From Labilithrix luteola (lineage in GTDB: Bacteria > Myxococcota_A > Polyangia > Polyangiales > Polyangiaceae): DNA of 64,000 bases. Position numbers and translations under genes: made by a program. Positions 9,435 through 17,715 of this stretch are shown in pieces (position 1 is the first letter of the stretch; every line of letters starts with the position of its first letter). The notes under the pieces are model-generated. The model was not told the origin of the DNA. It did no database searches and saw only the letters and a program-made list of their open reading frames with translations. The DNA lies in contig NZ_CP012333.1 in NCBI RefSeq assembly GCF_001263205.1, forward strand, positions 5,061,001 through 5,125,000, written 5' to 3'.

Positions 9435-9701
9435 TCAGCCCGCGGAGGCCTGCTCGCGCGTGGCGCTGCCGTAGGCCCGCAGCTCGCTCTCCGGCTGGGC
9501 GATCATGGCGTCGAACTCGCGCCACGTGATGCCAGCCATACGGCGCAGATCGCCGACCTCGTCGGCCTCGAGCCACTCCCGTGACGGCACCACGACCGCC
9601 CTCGTTCCACGCTCGAGGATCGTGCCTTCCGGACCCTTGTGGTAGATGACGAACCCGGTGCGGCAGAGGGCCGCGACGAACGCATCGGATGACATGCTCA
9701 T
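9435..9701 (-). CDS. Small HicA-like fold protein without the catalytic His
   Basis: An 88-residue protein whose layout follows the YcfA/HicA double-stranded-RNA-binding-like fold: a first helix then RTGFVIYHKG, a basic strand, AVVVP, then DLRRMAGITWREF. In HicA mRNA interferases the KGSHH-type motif holds the catalytic His; here the same place reads KGPEGT, so RNase activity is unlikely. No HicB-like antitoxin is next to it. The start is placed at the ATG at 9701; the frame stays open upstream but that part lacks family pattern. Family assignment is from pattern only. Confidence 0.55.
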   Translation of the reverse strand: MSMSSDAFVAALCRTGFVIYHKGPEGTILERGTRAVVVPSREWLEADEVGDLRRMAGITWREFDAMIAQPESELRAYGSATREQASAG

Positions 9702-9994
9702 GGGGCGCCGCACGGGAGCAAGAGGCGCGCCCGCGCGAGTCGTGTGCAAGCACGCGAGAGCACGTGCGTCTCGATGCACGTTCGCCACACGTTTGCCTCC
9801 CTGCGGAGCGACTTGCTACGGAGTAGCTTCATCAGCGGGCAACGGAGAGGTCGTCGACGCGCAGCAGCACGTTGCGCGTGCACGTCGAGTCGAGGCCGTC
9901 GGGCGTTCCAGTCCAGGGCATCGTTTGAGGGACCGCATGAAACCGCACGATCGTGATTCTTGCGTAGGCGTAAAGAATCGCGCAGGGTCGCCGC

Positions 9995-10888
9995 GTGGAC
10001 CTTCTGGCGCAGATGGCGAACTTCATCCGTATCGTGGAAGGGCAGAGTCTCTCGTCGGCGGCGCGCGCTCAGCGCATTTCGCTGCCCGCCGTCAGCCGCC
10101 AGCTCCAGGCGTTGGAGGCTGAGCTCGGAACTACGCTCGTCGTGCGGTCGACACGCAAGCTCCGCATTACGGACGCCGGGCAGACTTGGTACGAGCACTG
10201 CGTCCGCGTTCTGCGCGACGTCGAGGAAGCGAAAGAATCGGTTCGCAATGCGAAAGAGCTGACGGGGCGCCTCGTCGTCAGCGCCTCGGTGACGTTCGGC
10301 GCGATCATCCTCGTTCCGGTGGTCACCAAGCTGACCGAGAAGCATCCACGATTCGCTGTCGATCTCCGGCTGGAAGATCACCTGGTGAATCTCGTGAGCG
10401 AAGGCGTCGATGTCGCCATCCGCGCGGGCTCGCCACCGCCGGACAGTACGTCCTTCGTCGCGCAGCCGGTGTTCGACATGTACCGCATCGTCGTGGCCGC
10501 GCCGAAATGGCTTCGCAAACACGGAACGCCGCGGACGCCCGAGCAGCTCGCGGAGCACGTGTGTCTCGTGCAGGTCACCCCCGCCGGTGCGCCGATCCGC
10601 TGGCACCTCGTGCGGTCCGGCGAGGAGCGGACCCTCGAGCCTCGTGGTCAATTGCGGACGAATGCGCCGAGTGCGCTCCGCGACATGGCGCTTGCCGGCC
10701 TGGGACCTGCGTATCTGCCGTCGTGGCTCGTCGACGCAGACATCGAAGCAGGCCGGCTGCGGCGCGTCTTGCCCGAATGGTCGTCGCCATCGATCATGGC
10801 CTCGGCGATCTATCGCGCGGAGCTGCGAGGCTCTCCGCGCATTCGTGCGTTTCTCGAAGCGCTGCCTTCCGAGCTGCCGATTCGTTGA
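9995..10888 (+). CDS. LysR-family transcriptional regulator
   Basis: A 297-residue LysR-type regulator. The N-terminal winged helix covers residues 1-60 (FIRIVEGQSLSSAARAQRIS, then AVSRQLQALEAELG, RSTRKLRITDAG), followed by the linker helix and a periplasmic-binding-like effector domain. The start is GTG at 9995, matching the typical family N-terminus MDLLAQM. It resembles the CrgA/PtxR-like branch. It is divergent from the HicA-like gene (293 nt apart), a usual LysR layout, but that gene is not an obvious target. Confidence 0.9.
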   Translation: MDLLAQMANFIRIVEGQSLSSAARAQRISLPAVSRQLQALEAELGTTLVVRSTRKLRITDAGQTWYEHCVRVLRDVEEAKESVRNAKELTGRLVVSASVTFGAIILVPVVTKLTEKHPRFAVDLRLEDHLVNLVSEGVDVAIRAGSPPPDSTSFVAQPVFDMYRIVVAAPKWLRKHGTPRTPEQLAEHVCLVQVTPAGAPIRWHLVRSGEERTLEPRGQLRTNAPSALRDMALAGLGPAYLPSWLVDADIEAGRLRRVLPEWSSPSIMASAIYRAELRGSPRIRAFLEALPSELPIR

Positions 10889-10903
10889 GACGCAAATCGT
10901 GAT

Positions 10904-11767
10904 TCACGACAGCGAGAACGACCGCGTCCCATCGAGCAGGTGGCGGAGCCGGTTGGCGAAGTCTTCGGGCGATCGGTACGTCGGCTGACCCCGGTAGATC
11001 TCGAGCGAACGCCGTACCTTTCGAATGTCGCCGAGGGTCTCGAGGACCTCGTCACCGGCTGCTCGCGACGAGACCGGCAAAGGCGGATAGCGAAGCTTGG
11101 AGGGATTGATGCGTCCTTTTTCGACGTTGAGATTCACCTGATTCACGCAGCGGCAGGCGTTCTCGGGATTGGCGACGCCACAGTGCTGTTCGAGGAAAGC
11201 GTCGAGCGCAGCGCGAGCACGCGAAAGGCGTTTTCGGAAGGTGACTTCGGTGATGTCCAAGACCCACGCCGCCTCGCTCGAATCGAGATCGCACAGCGCA
11301 CCGAGCACGAAGGCGATGCGCTGCGATTTGTCGAGCGATTGGAGCATGGCCTGCGTGCAGCCGATGAAGACCTCCTCCTCGAGCACTTGCTCGTCGGCGA
11401 GTGCGCGCGTATCGGCCGCGATCTCGTTTTCGGATTGGCCGAGATCGCCGGCCAACGTCTCGAAGTTCCATTTGCGACCACGCTGATGACGCGCGCGCAG
11501 AAGATGATTCGTGGCCACACGATACGCCCACGTTTCGACCGAGCTCTCGCCTCGAAACGTGGAGAGCTGCGTGACCACGAGTATCAAGATCTCTTGCGTG
11601 GCGTCGCGCGCGGGCTCAGGGTGACCGAGCATGCGCAGCGAGAGGCGATAGAGTCTGTCTTGCAGAGCGCGCACGACGCCCTCGAGCGCGTCCCGATCGC
11701 CTGCCTGCGCTCGTTCGACGAGCGGGGCCAAATCATTCGCTGCCTTCATGACGTCGTTGCGCATCAT
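10904..11767 (-). CDS. ECF-type RNA polymerase sigma factor with C-terminal extension
   Basis: A 287-residue sigma-70 family protein. Region 2 (QDRLYRLSLRMLGHPEPARD, ATQEILI, FRGESSVETWAYRVATNHLL) is at residues 25-90 and region 4 (SQRIAFVLGALCDLDSSEAA) with its helix-turn-helix at about 140-195. Beyond region 4 is an extension of about 90 residues that begins with a Cys-rich CGVANPENACRC, seen in a myxobacterial sigma group. The ATG lies 8 nt after the dehalogenase stop, with GAGGG in between, so the two genes form one transcript. No anti-sigma gene is adjacent; the extension may regulate activity. Confidence 0.85.
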   Translation of the reverse strand: MMRNDVMKAANDLAPLVERAQAGDRDALEGVVRALQDRLYRLSLRMLGHPEPARDATQEILILVVTQLSTFRGESSVETWAYRVATNHLLRARHQRGRKWNFETLAGDLGQSENEIAADTRALADEQVLEEEVFIGCTQAMLQSLDKSQRIAFVLGALCDLDSSEAAWVLDITEVTFRKRLSRARAALDAFLEQHCGVANPENACRCVNQVNLNVEKGRINPSKLRYPPLPVSSRAAGDEVLETLGDIRKVRRSLEIYRGQPTYRSPEDFANRLRHLLDGTRSFSLS

Positions 11768-11775
11768 CGTAACCC

Positions 11776-12684
11776 TCAGGTGAAGCTGCGAGCCCAGGCT
11801 TCGATGGCCTCCGCGATCGCGGGGGAGGAGTCCTCTTGCAAGAAGTGGCGTCCGGGCACGGTGAGCTCGCGCTGGTTGAGCCACCTCCGGCACGTCTCTC
11901 GAAGGCGGCCCGTGAGAATGCGTCCCGGTTCGGCGTTCACGAAGAGCTTGGGAAACGTCGTCGTGGGCATCCACTGCGCGTACTTCTCGACCTCCGCGCT
12001 GACCTCCGGAGGGCTCCCGTCGATCGGAAGCTGCCGCGGAAACGAGAGCGTCGGCCGGCGTGACTCCCCGGGCGTGAGGAAGGGCCGGCGATATTCGGCG
12101 AGCGTTCGTTCGTCGAGTGTCCGGAGTACGTTGCCGGGCAAGACCCTCTCGACGAAGACGTTGTCTTCGAGAACGAGCTTTTCTCCCTCGGGGGAACGAA
12201 ATCGCTGGAAGAGCGCCCGCTCCGCTTCGGCCCACTCGCTCCAAGACATCACGCCCACGATCGCTTCCATGTACGCGATGGCGCGGACGCGTTCGGGATG
12301 GCGCCTTGCCCAGTCGAAACCGAGGGCCGAGCCCCAATCGTGGATCACGAGGATGATCTTCTGATCCGGTACGACCGCTTCGAGGAACGCGTCGACGAAC
12401 TCGCGATGGCGAAAGAACGAGTACGCGTCTGGACCCGTCTCGGCGAGCTTGTCCGAGTCGCCCATGCCGATGAGATCGGGCGCAATGCAGCGGTAATGTG
12501 TCGAGAGCGGACCGAGGATGTCTCGCCAGAGGTACGACGACGTCGGGTTTCCGTGCAGGAACACCATCGGTGCTCCAGCTCCGCGCTCGACGTAGGCCAT
12601 CCGTTGGCCAAGCACCTGGATGCGCTTCTTCTCGATGCCGCCGCTCACTGCGGAGCCGGAGGTGGTCGTTTGGGTCGCGTTCAT
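11776..12684 (-). CDS. Haloalkane dehalogenase, HLD-II (LinB/DhaA-like) type
   Basis: A 302-residue alpha/beta-hydrolase that would replace halogen by hydroxyl on haloalkanes. HGNPTSSYLWR gives halide-binding Asn46; HDWGSALGFDWA gives nucleophile Asp116 and halide-binding Trp117; YMEAIV gives catalytic Glu140 after strand 6; GRHFLQED gives His280. The spacings between Asn, Asp, Glu and His equal those of LinB (38, 108, 132, 272), each shifted by 8. An acid after strand 6 marks subfamily HLD-II. The start has GGAGG 5 nt upstream. It is the first gene of an operon with the sigma gene downstream. Confidence 0.93.
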   Translation of the reverse strand: MNATQTTTSGSAVSGGIEKKRIQVLGQRMAYVERGAGAPMVFLHGNPTSSYLWRDILGPLSTHYRCIAPDLIGMGDSDKLAETGPDAYSFFRHREFVDAFLEAVVPDQKIILVIHDWGSALGFDWARRHPERVRAIAYMEAIVGVMSWSEWAEAERALFQRFRSPEGEKLVLEDNVFVERVLPGNVLRTLDERTLAEYRRPFLTPGESRRPTLSFPRQLPIDGSPPEVSAEVEKYAQWMPTTTFPKLFVNAEPGRILTGRLRETCRRWLNQRELTVPGRHFLQEDSSPAIAEAIEAWARSFT

Positions 12685-12812
12685 GGCGTCCTCCCGTCTT
12701 GGGCTTTATGCCGCCCGGAAGCGATTTCCGGGCTTCTGGACGGTTGGAGACGACGGGCCCCAAATTCGTGACCGAATTCGTGACCGACCCTCGGACGATT
12801 CTTACTGCGGCG

Positions 12813-13892
12813 CTAACGAAGCGTTCCGAGACCGGTCAGAATGACGAAGAAGAGAACGCCGTCGGTGCCATAGAAGCGCTTTCTGACGTTCTCCGTGTCG
12901 ACGTAGGAGAAGTCGTACTTGCGAAACGGAAGCGCGAGTCCGAGGTCGAGCCTCGATGCCGCGCGCCCACGACGGAGCTCGAGGCCCAGTCCGCCGAGCG
13001 GACCGGCGACCACGCGCCAGCTGTCGTTGCCGAGTCCAACCCCGCTCGTGTCGGGAATGACGGCGCTCCAGAGGAATCCACCGCAGGCATCCAACTGGCC
13101 GCTCGTCCACCGCACGTAGGCGAAACAAGCGCGCAGCTCTTGGCCGAGCATGGCGAAGGTTCCTCGAACGCCTCGGTCGTGGAGTGTTTGAGGAAGCGCA
13201 TATTCGCCCCGCCAATCGAAGCTCAGGCGTGAGTGTGCAGGAACGAGGCGCGCGACGGCAGACAGCGTGACCGCCGGCGACGGCAAGAAGCCGAAGGCTG
13301 CTCCGGCGCCCGCCCCGAGTGAGAGCTGGAACGAGGGACTGACGGACTGCTGCTTGGATCTCGGCCGATGCCGGCGGCGCGTCGTCGGCGGGGGAGGAGG
13401 GGCAACGGGCGCTTCGGCAGGTGGCTCTTCGTTCGGCGGCTCGGCGACCGGTTCGGGCTCGCTCGTTTGGTGACCGGTCGGATCGATGATGAGCGCAACG
13501 ACGAGCGCCGCTCCGCGAAGCAAGCTCTCGCAGCTCTGGGGCTCGAGCTCGCGCGCACCGAGCGCTGCGCCTCCGTGATCACGCTGGACCACGCGTGCGC
13601 GATAGAGCCCTCTGCCGGCCGGAGTCTCCTCGCCCTCGATGAGGATGTCGGCGCGCGCGGGTTCGACGAACGGACGTCGCCCGAGTCGCTGCTCGACCGC
13701 GTCGCGAAGTGCCACGTCGGTCAAACAGGTCGGTGGCTTCTGCCCTTTGCCGTGCCAAGCCAGCGCGAACGATTGCTCGGCGCGGGCGGAGCGGCCGAAC
13801 GTGGTCACCGCGAGGCTCGCGAGCACGCCGGCGACGAGTGATCCTACCCCACGGCAGAGCCACTTTTCTCGACGACCAGGACGCGCGCGCAA
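12813..13892 (-). CDS. Hypothetical exported protein with proline-rich linker and barrel-like domain
   Basis: A 359-residue protein. After a basic N-terminus and signal peptide (cleaved near SARA-EQ), residues 40-135 form a small domain with two Cys, then a Pro/Glu linker with a basic patch (TTRRRHRPRSK). The C-terminal 165 residues alternate hydrophobic and polar residues, rich in Gly, Trp and aromatic residues like an outer-membrane beta-barrel. This design is common in myxobacteria, often near ECF sigma genes. The start codon is TTG at 13892. It is 128 nt upstream of the dehalogenase on the same strand. Function unknown. Confidence 0.65.
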   Translation of the reverse strand: MRARPGRREKWLCRGVGSLVAGVLASLAVTTFGRSARAEQSFALAWHGKGQKPPTCLTDVALRDAVEQRLGRRPFVEPARADILIEGEETPAGRGLYRARVVQRDHGGAALGARELEPQSCESLLRGAALVVALIIDPTGHQTSEPEPVAEPPNEEPPAEAPVAPPPPPTTRRRHRPRSKQQSVSPSFQLSLGAGAGAAFGFLPSPAVTLSAVARLVPAHSRLSFDWRGEYALPQTLHDRGVRGTFAMLGQELRACFAYVRWTSGQLDACGGFLWSAVIPDTSGVGLGNDSWRVVAGPLGGLGLELRRGRAASRLDLGLALPFRKYDFSYVDTENVRKRFYGTDGVLFFVILTGLGTLR

Positions 13893-13982
13893 CGCCTGCC
13901 ACGGTACCGCAGGCCAGCCCCTCTGTCGCCGTGTGGGTTGACAAGTTCGGCTTGACGAATCACTTTTGCGGCCGACTTAACA

Positions 13983-14840
13983 GTGACTGAATCGACAACT
14001 CTTATCTCACACAAACTCAATCCTTCTCTCTTTCCCCTCGTCGACATCGCCGGCAACCTCACGAACAAAGCGTTTCGTGGCGACTTGCCAGCCGTCCTGG
14101 CCCGCGCCGCCGAGGCCGGCATCCGAGGAATCGTCATCGCTGGTGTGAGCGCGCCGAGCTCCCAGCAGGCGATTGGGCTCGCGAACGCGAACGAGCACGC
14201 CGAGCACAAGCGCCCACGCCTCGTGACGACGGCGGGCATCCATCCCCATCACGCGAGCACGGCGTCTCCCGACGTCTTGCGGACCATCGCGGATCTCGTT
14301 CCGAATCCACGTGTGTCCGCGGTCGGCGAATGCGGGCTCGACTACAATCGCAACTTCTCTCCACGAGACGCGCAGCGTCACGCGTTCGAGGCGCAACTCG
14401 AGATCGCCGCCGGTGCGGGCAAGCCCGTGTACCTCCACGAGCGTGACGCCCACGACGAGTTTCTCGAGATCATGAAGCGATGGCGCCCCAAGCTGAAGGC
14501 GGGCGTGGTCCATTGCTTCACGGGCTCACGCGCCACGCTGCAGGCCTATCTCGACCTCGATCTCCACATCGGTATCACCGGCTGGATTTGCGACGAGCGC
14601 CGAGGCACGCACCTGCGCGATCTCGTCAGGCTGATTCCCGCCGATCGTTTGATGGTGGAGACGGACTGCCCGTACATCTTGCCGCGTGACCTTCCCGGTC
14701 ACCCCAAGAGTGGACGCAACGAGCCGGCGTTCGTCGCGCACGTCGCGAGCACGGTCGCTGCCTGCCGTGAGGAGTCGTTCGCCGACCTGGCTGCCTCGAC
14801 CACGCGAACGGCCGCGCAGCTTTTCTCGCTCGCGCTCTGA
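13983..14840 (+). CDS. tatD: TatD-family metal-dependent DNase
   Basis: A 285-residue TIM-barrel hydrolase close to E. coli TatD rather than YcfH/YjjV: the N-terminus reads VDIAGNLT, so it lacks the first HxH metal ligands just as TatD proper does. Other landmarks match: TTAGIHPHHAS, VGECGLDYNRNFS, RDAHDEFLEIM, VHCFTGSRATLQAY, GITGWICDERRG, ETDCPYILPRDL, RNEP. It probably acts as a Mg-dependent 3'-5' exonuclease in DNA repair. It starts at GTG 13983 close downstream of the oppositely directed hypothetical gene. Confidence 0.93.
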   Translation: MTESTTLISHKLNPSLFPLVDIAGNLTNKAFRGDLPAVLARAAEAGIRGIVIAGVSAPSSQQAIGLANANEHAEHKRPRLVTTAGIHPHHASTASPDVLRTIADLVPNPRVSAVGECGLDYNRNFSPRDAQRHAFEAQLEIAAGAGKPVYLHERDAHDEFLEIMKRWRPKLKAGVVHCFTGSRATLQAYLDLDLHIGITGWICDERRGTHLRDLVRLIPADRLMVETDCPYILPRDLPGHPKSGRNEPAFVAHVASTVAACREESFADLAASTTRTAAQLFSLAL

Positions 14841-14873
14841 CCGGAGGCCAAGCGCACCCCTACGAACCGGAGT

Positions 14874-15254
14874 ATGGTGCGCGCCGTGTTCGGACTCCTG
14901 CTCGGTGCGCTTCAGCTCTTCGCCCTCGTCAACGCCTCGGTGCGCAGCATCGCCGGCAAATGGATGGTTGGCACCGTCGGCGCCGTTGTTCGCATCTTCC
15001 TGCTCTTCGCAGTGACGATGGCCAACGCCCGCATTCGTGGAGCGGGAGCGGAGCCGTCGCAGGGCTATTTCGTGGCGCTCTACCTGAGCCCCGCTCTCTC
15101 CTTCGTGATCGGCGTGCTCTCGCTCCTGAGGCAACGCAAGGAGACGGCCGGGACGGAGGCCGCGTCGGCAGCGCGGCAGACTACGGTGGCGTGGTTCGTC
15201 GTCACCGCCGTCGACATCGTGTTCGTGGTGACGGGGCTCATCGCTCATCGCTGA
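14874..15254 (+). CDS. Small hypothetical membrane protein
   Basis: A 126-residue protein with about four predicted membrane segments: residues 1-20, 32-50, 65-85 and 104-122. It has two short loops, one of them basic (RQRKETAG). It begins 33 nt after tatD and may be cotranscribed. No family was recognised. Confidence 0.6.
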   Translation: MVRAVFGLLLGALQLFALVNASVRSIAGKWMVGTVGAVVRIFLLFAVTMANARIRGAGAEPSQGYFVALYLSPALSFVIGVLSLLRQRKETAGTEAASAARQTTVAWFVVTAVDIVFVVTGLIAHR

Positions 15255-15266
15255 GCCTGAGTCCGC

Positions 15267-15728
15267 TCAATCGCAGTAGTCGAGCTTCGGCTTGTCCGCG
15301 CACGTCGCGTAGGTGCAATACGCCGACTCGCAAGACGGCGGAACCATCGCGCACGAGCCCGGATCGAGCGACAGCGCGAAGCACTTCGTGAACGTCACGT
15401 AGGACGAGGCGCACGCTCCCTTCGCGCTGGTGAGGCAATCCGATTCGCACGCGACCTGATCGGCGCCTCCGCAGTGACCATTCCGTGCGCAGACGATTCT
15501 GCATGCTTCGCTCATCGAAATGTCGGACGACGGCGGCGGCGATGGAGGAGTGGGTTGTGTCGTGGTCGTCGCCTTTGGTGGTCGCGAACCTCCGCTCGTC
15601 ATTCCGCTCGTTTCGCTCGTTTCGCCCCCCGGTGCGTTGGCGGCTCCACCGTCGGGGTCCTCGAGGATCTTGCCCCCACATGCAACGGCCCCGACGACGA
15701 GCAATGCTATGGCCCCGTGCGAATGCAT
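15267..15728 (-). CDS. Cysteine-rich hypothetical lipoprotein
   Basis: A 153-residue lipoprotein. The ATG at 15728 gives a short signal MHSHGAIALLVVGAVAC with lipobox GAVAC. A long Gly/Ser/Thr/Pro linker follows (to about residue 70), then a C-terminal domain of about 75 residues with some eleven cysteines (for example CRIVCARNGHCGGADQVAC). This pattern suggests a disulfide-bonded knot on the outer surface and occurs in many myxobacterial lipoproteins. Function unknown. It converges with the membrane protein 12 nt away. Confidence 0.65.
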   Translation of the reverse strand: MHSHGAIALLVVGAVACGGKILEDPDGGAANAPGGETSETSGMTSGGSRPPKATTTTQPTPPSPPPSSDISMSEACRIVCARNGHCGGADQVACESDCLTSAKGACASSYVTFTKCFALSLDPGSCAMVPPSCESAYCTYATCADKPKLDYCD

Positions 15729-15827
15729 CGTCTCAGCCGGATGGCCGCCGATCGTCGGGTCCGTCACGACCGTCGATTTTTCTTCGTTGGCGCCCGAGGC
15801 CCACGATGTGGGCCACGGCCAGGTCGC

Positions 15828-17243
15828 CTAGCAACGTCGCAGACGATAACCGCCTGGTCGGTCCTCCATCGTCCAGCCGGCTTCGCGCAACTTCGTACGA
15901 AGCGCATCCGCCTGCGCGTAGTCTCCCCGACTGCGTGCGTGTAGCCGCTCGTCGGCGAGCGCGCGTATCGGCGGCGGCACCGTCTCCTCGATGCAGCTGA
16001 CCGGCGACGACAAATCGAAGCCGAGCACGTCGTCGAAGCGCGCCAAGGTGGCTCGCTTGACGGCGGATGGTAACGATCCGCGCAAGACGTCCCATGCGAC
16101 GGCAAGGGCCCGCGGCATGTTGAGGTCGGCATTGATGGCGCTCTCGAAGCCGTCCATCGACGAAGCGTCGGGCGGCGTCGCCCGATCGTGTTCGAGGCTC
16201 GCGAAACCCGATTGCAGGCGTACGAAGGCCGCCTTCGCCGCATCGAGTGCCTGCCACGAGAAAGACAGCTGTGTTCGGTAGTGTCCCGTGAAGCAGAAAT
16301 ACCGATAAGCATGAAGGTCGTAGCCCCGCTCGACGAGCAGCGCGACGCGCAGGAAGTCCTCCGTGGATTTGGACATCTTGCGAGTCTCGTCGTGCGGGTC
16401 CTCGGGGGCGTGCACGAGGAAATAGCCGTGCAGCCAGAAGTTCGCGAGCCGCGTACCGACCCGCGCTTCGGTCTGCGCGATCTCGTTCGTGTGATGAACG
16501 GGAATGTGATCTTCCCCTCCGCAGTGGATGTCGAAGAAGTCACCGAGATACTTCTGCGCCATTGCCGAGCACTCGATATGCCACCCGGGAAATCCGATTC
16601 CCCACGGTGACTCCCACTCCATCTCTCGCCGTGCACCCGCCTCCGGCGAGAACTTCCAAAGGGCGAAGTCCGTCGCCGCGTGCTTGTCACCCATGGCCAC
16701 GCGACGTCCAGCGTCGAGCCCGGCGGTGTCGAGCCGAGCGAGCTCGCCGTACGAGGGCAGCTTCGACGTGTCGAAATAGATGCCGTCCGAGGTTCGATAG
16801 GTGAACCCACGCGCTTCGAGAGCGACAATGAAGGCGATCTGCTCGGCGATGTGGTCGGTGGCGCGGCAGAGGATGTCGGCCTTTTCGATGCGCAGGAGCT
16901 CCAGGTCGCGGACGAAGGCGCGCGTGAAGTGGTCGGCAATTTCCCAGGCCGAACGTCCTGCGCGTCGCGCGCCTTTGACCAGCTTGTCCTCGCCGTCGTC
17001 CCCATCGCCGACGAGGTGTCCCACGTCGGTGACGTTCATCACGTGCTTCACGCGATGGCCGTTCCATCGCAGGACGCGCTTGAGGATGTCTTCGAACAGG
17101 AACGTCCGATAGTTGCCGATGTGTTGATCGTCGTAGACGGTTGGCCCGCAGGTGTAGAGGCCCACTTCGCCATCCGGCCGGAGAGGCTCGAACGGTCGGA
17201 GCGAACGCGTGAAGTTGTCATAGAGAACGAGCGAACGGGTCAT
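15828..17243 (-). CDS. cysS: Cysteinyl-tRNA synthetase
   Basis: A 471-residue class I synthetase charging tRNA-Cys. The signature HIGH appears as HIGN (41-44) in TCGPTVYDDQHIGNYRTF, and KMSKS is at 289-293. Zinc ligands expected of the family are present: Cys32, Cys225 (GWHIECSAMA), His250 or 251 and Glu254 (HHTNEIAQ). The ATG at 17243 is chosen since the family N-terminus begins just before LVLYDNFTR. The C-terminal DALR and anticodon-binding parts follow. The sequence style (HIGN, VGDGDDGEDKL) is that of a divergent CysRS subgroup; a second cysS elsewhere in the genome is possible. Confidence 0.95.
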   Translation of the reverse strand: MTRSLVLYDNFTRSLRPFEPLRPDGEVGLYTCGPTVYDDQHIGNYRTFLFEDILKRVLRWNGHRVKHVMNVTDVGHLVGDGDDGEDKLVKGARRAGRSAWEIADHFTRAFVRDLELLRIEKADILCRATDHIAEQIAFIVALEARGFTYRTSDGIYFDTSKLPSYGELARLDTAGLDAGRRVAMGDKHAATDFALWKFSPEAGARREMEWESPWGIGFPGWHIECSAMAQKYLGDFFDIHCGGEDHIPVHHTNEIAQTEARVGTRLANFWLHGYFLVHAPEDPHDETRKMSKSTEDFLRVALLVERGYDLHAYRYFCFTGHYRTQLSFSWQALDAAKAAFVRLQSGFASLEHDRATPPDASSMDGFESAINADLNMPRALAVAWDVLRGSLPSAVKRATLARFDDVLGFDLSSPVSCIEETVPPPIRALADERLHARSRGDYAQADALRTKLREAGWTMEDRPGGYRLRRC

Positions 17244-17715
17244 CGAAGTCTCCTGATTGGAGAGCCAACGCGCCCTGACGTCCGCTGGACCACCCACGCC
17301 CGAGCTCGCCGCTCGCATGCCGCTTGGACCAGCGGCGCGCAGGCTCGAAAGCTCAAAAGGGTCGAGCTACGCCATCACACCGCGAAGAAATCGCGACGAG
17401 CAACCACGACAACGACAGCGACAACAGCTGGTCGATCGCGAAGCGGCGTGCATGGAAGGGAGCATAGCCGATCGCGAACGTGTGTGCACGTCGCCGGAAA
17501 GCCGAACTCTGCTGGGGATGTCACCGTCTTGTCGCTGGCCGAGCGTCGAGACGTGCAAAGTCGCAACTAGGTTGCGCCACCACGGATCGAACCGCGCGGA
17601 AGAGCCGCGCGTGGCGAAGGTGCCGACGGCTCGGCATGACGGTCCCGGGCGGGGGCGCGCTCTTCGGGGGGATCTTTGTTCCTCGTTTGCAGAAGCCACC
17701 GACAAGGACCGAATC
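17244..17715. other. Intergenic region upstream of cysS and a lipoprotein gene
   Basis: About 470 nt between divergent genes, presumably with both promoters. A purine/pyrimidine-biased stretch near 17400-17430 (repeated GACAAC/GACAGC) is the only local feature seen. No credible gene found. Confidence 0.45.

Noticed and set aside
10904..12763. A single long frame joining the sigma factor to sequence upstream through the dehalogenase gene
   Set aside because: The upstream part is an out-of-frame shadow of the dehalogenase; the sigma factor starts at 11767 with its own ribosome-binding site.
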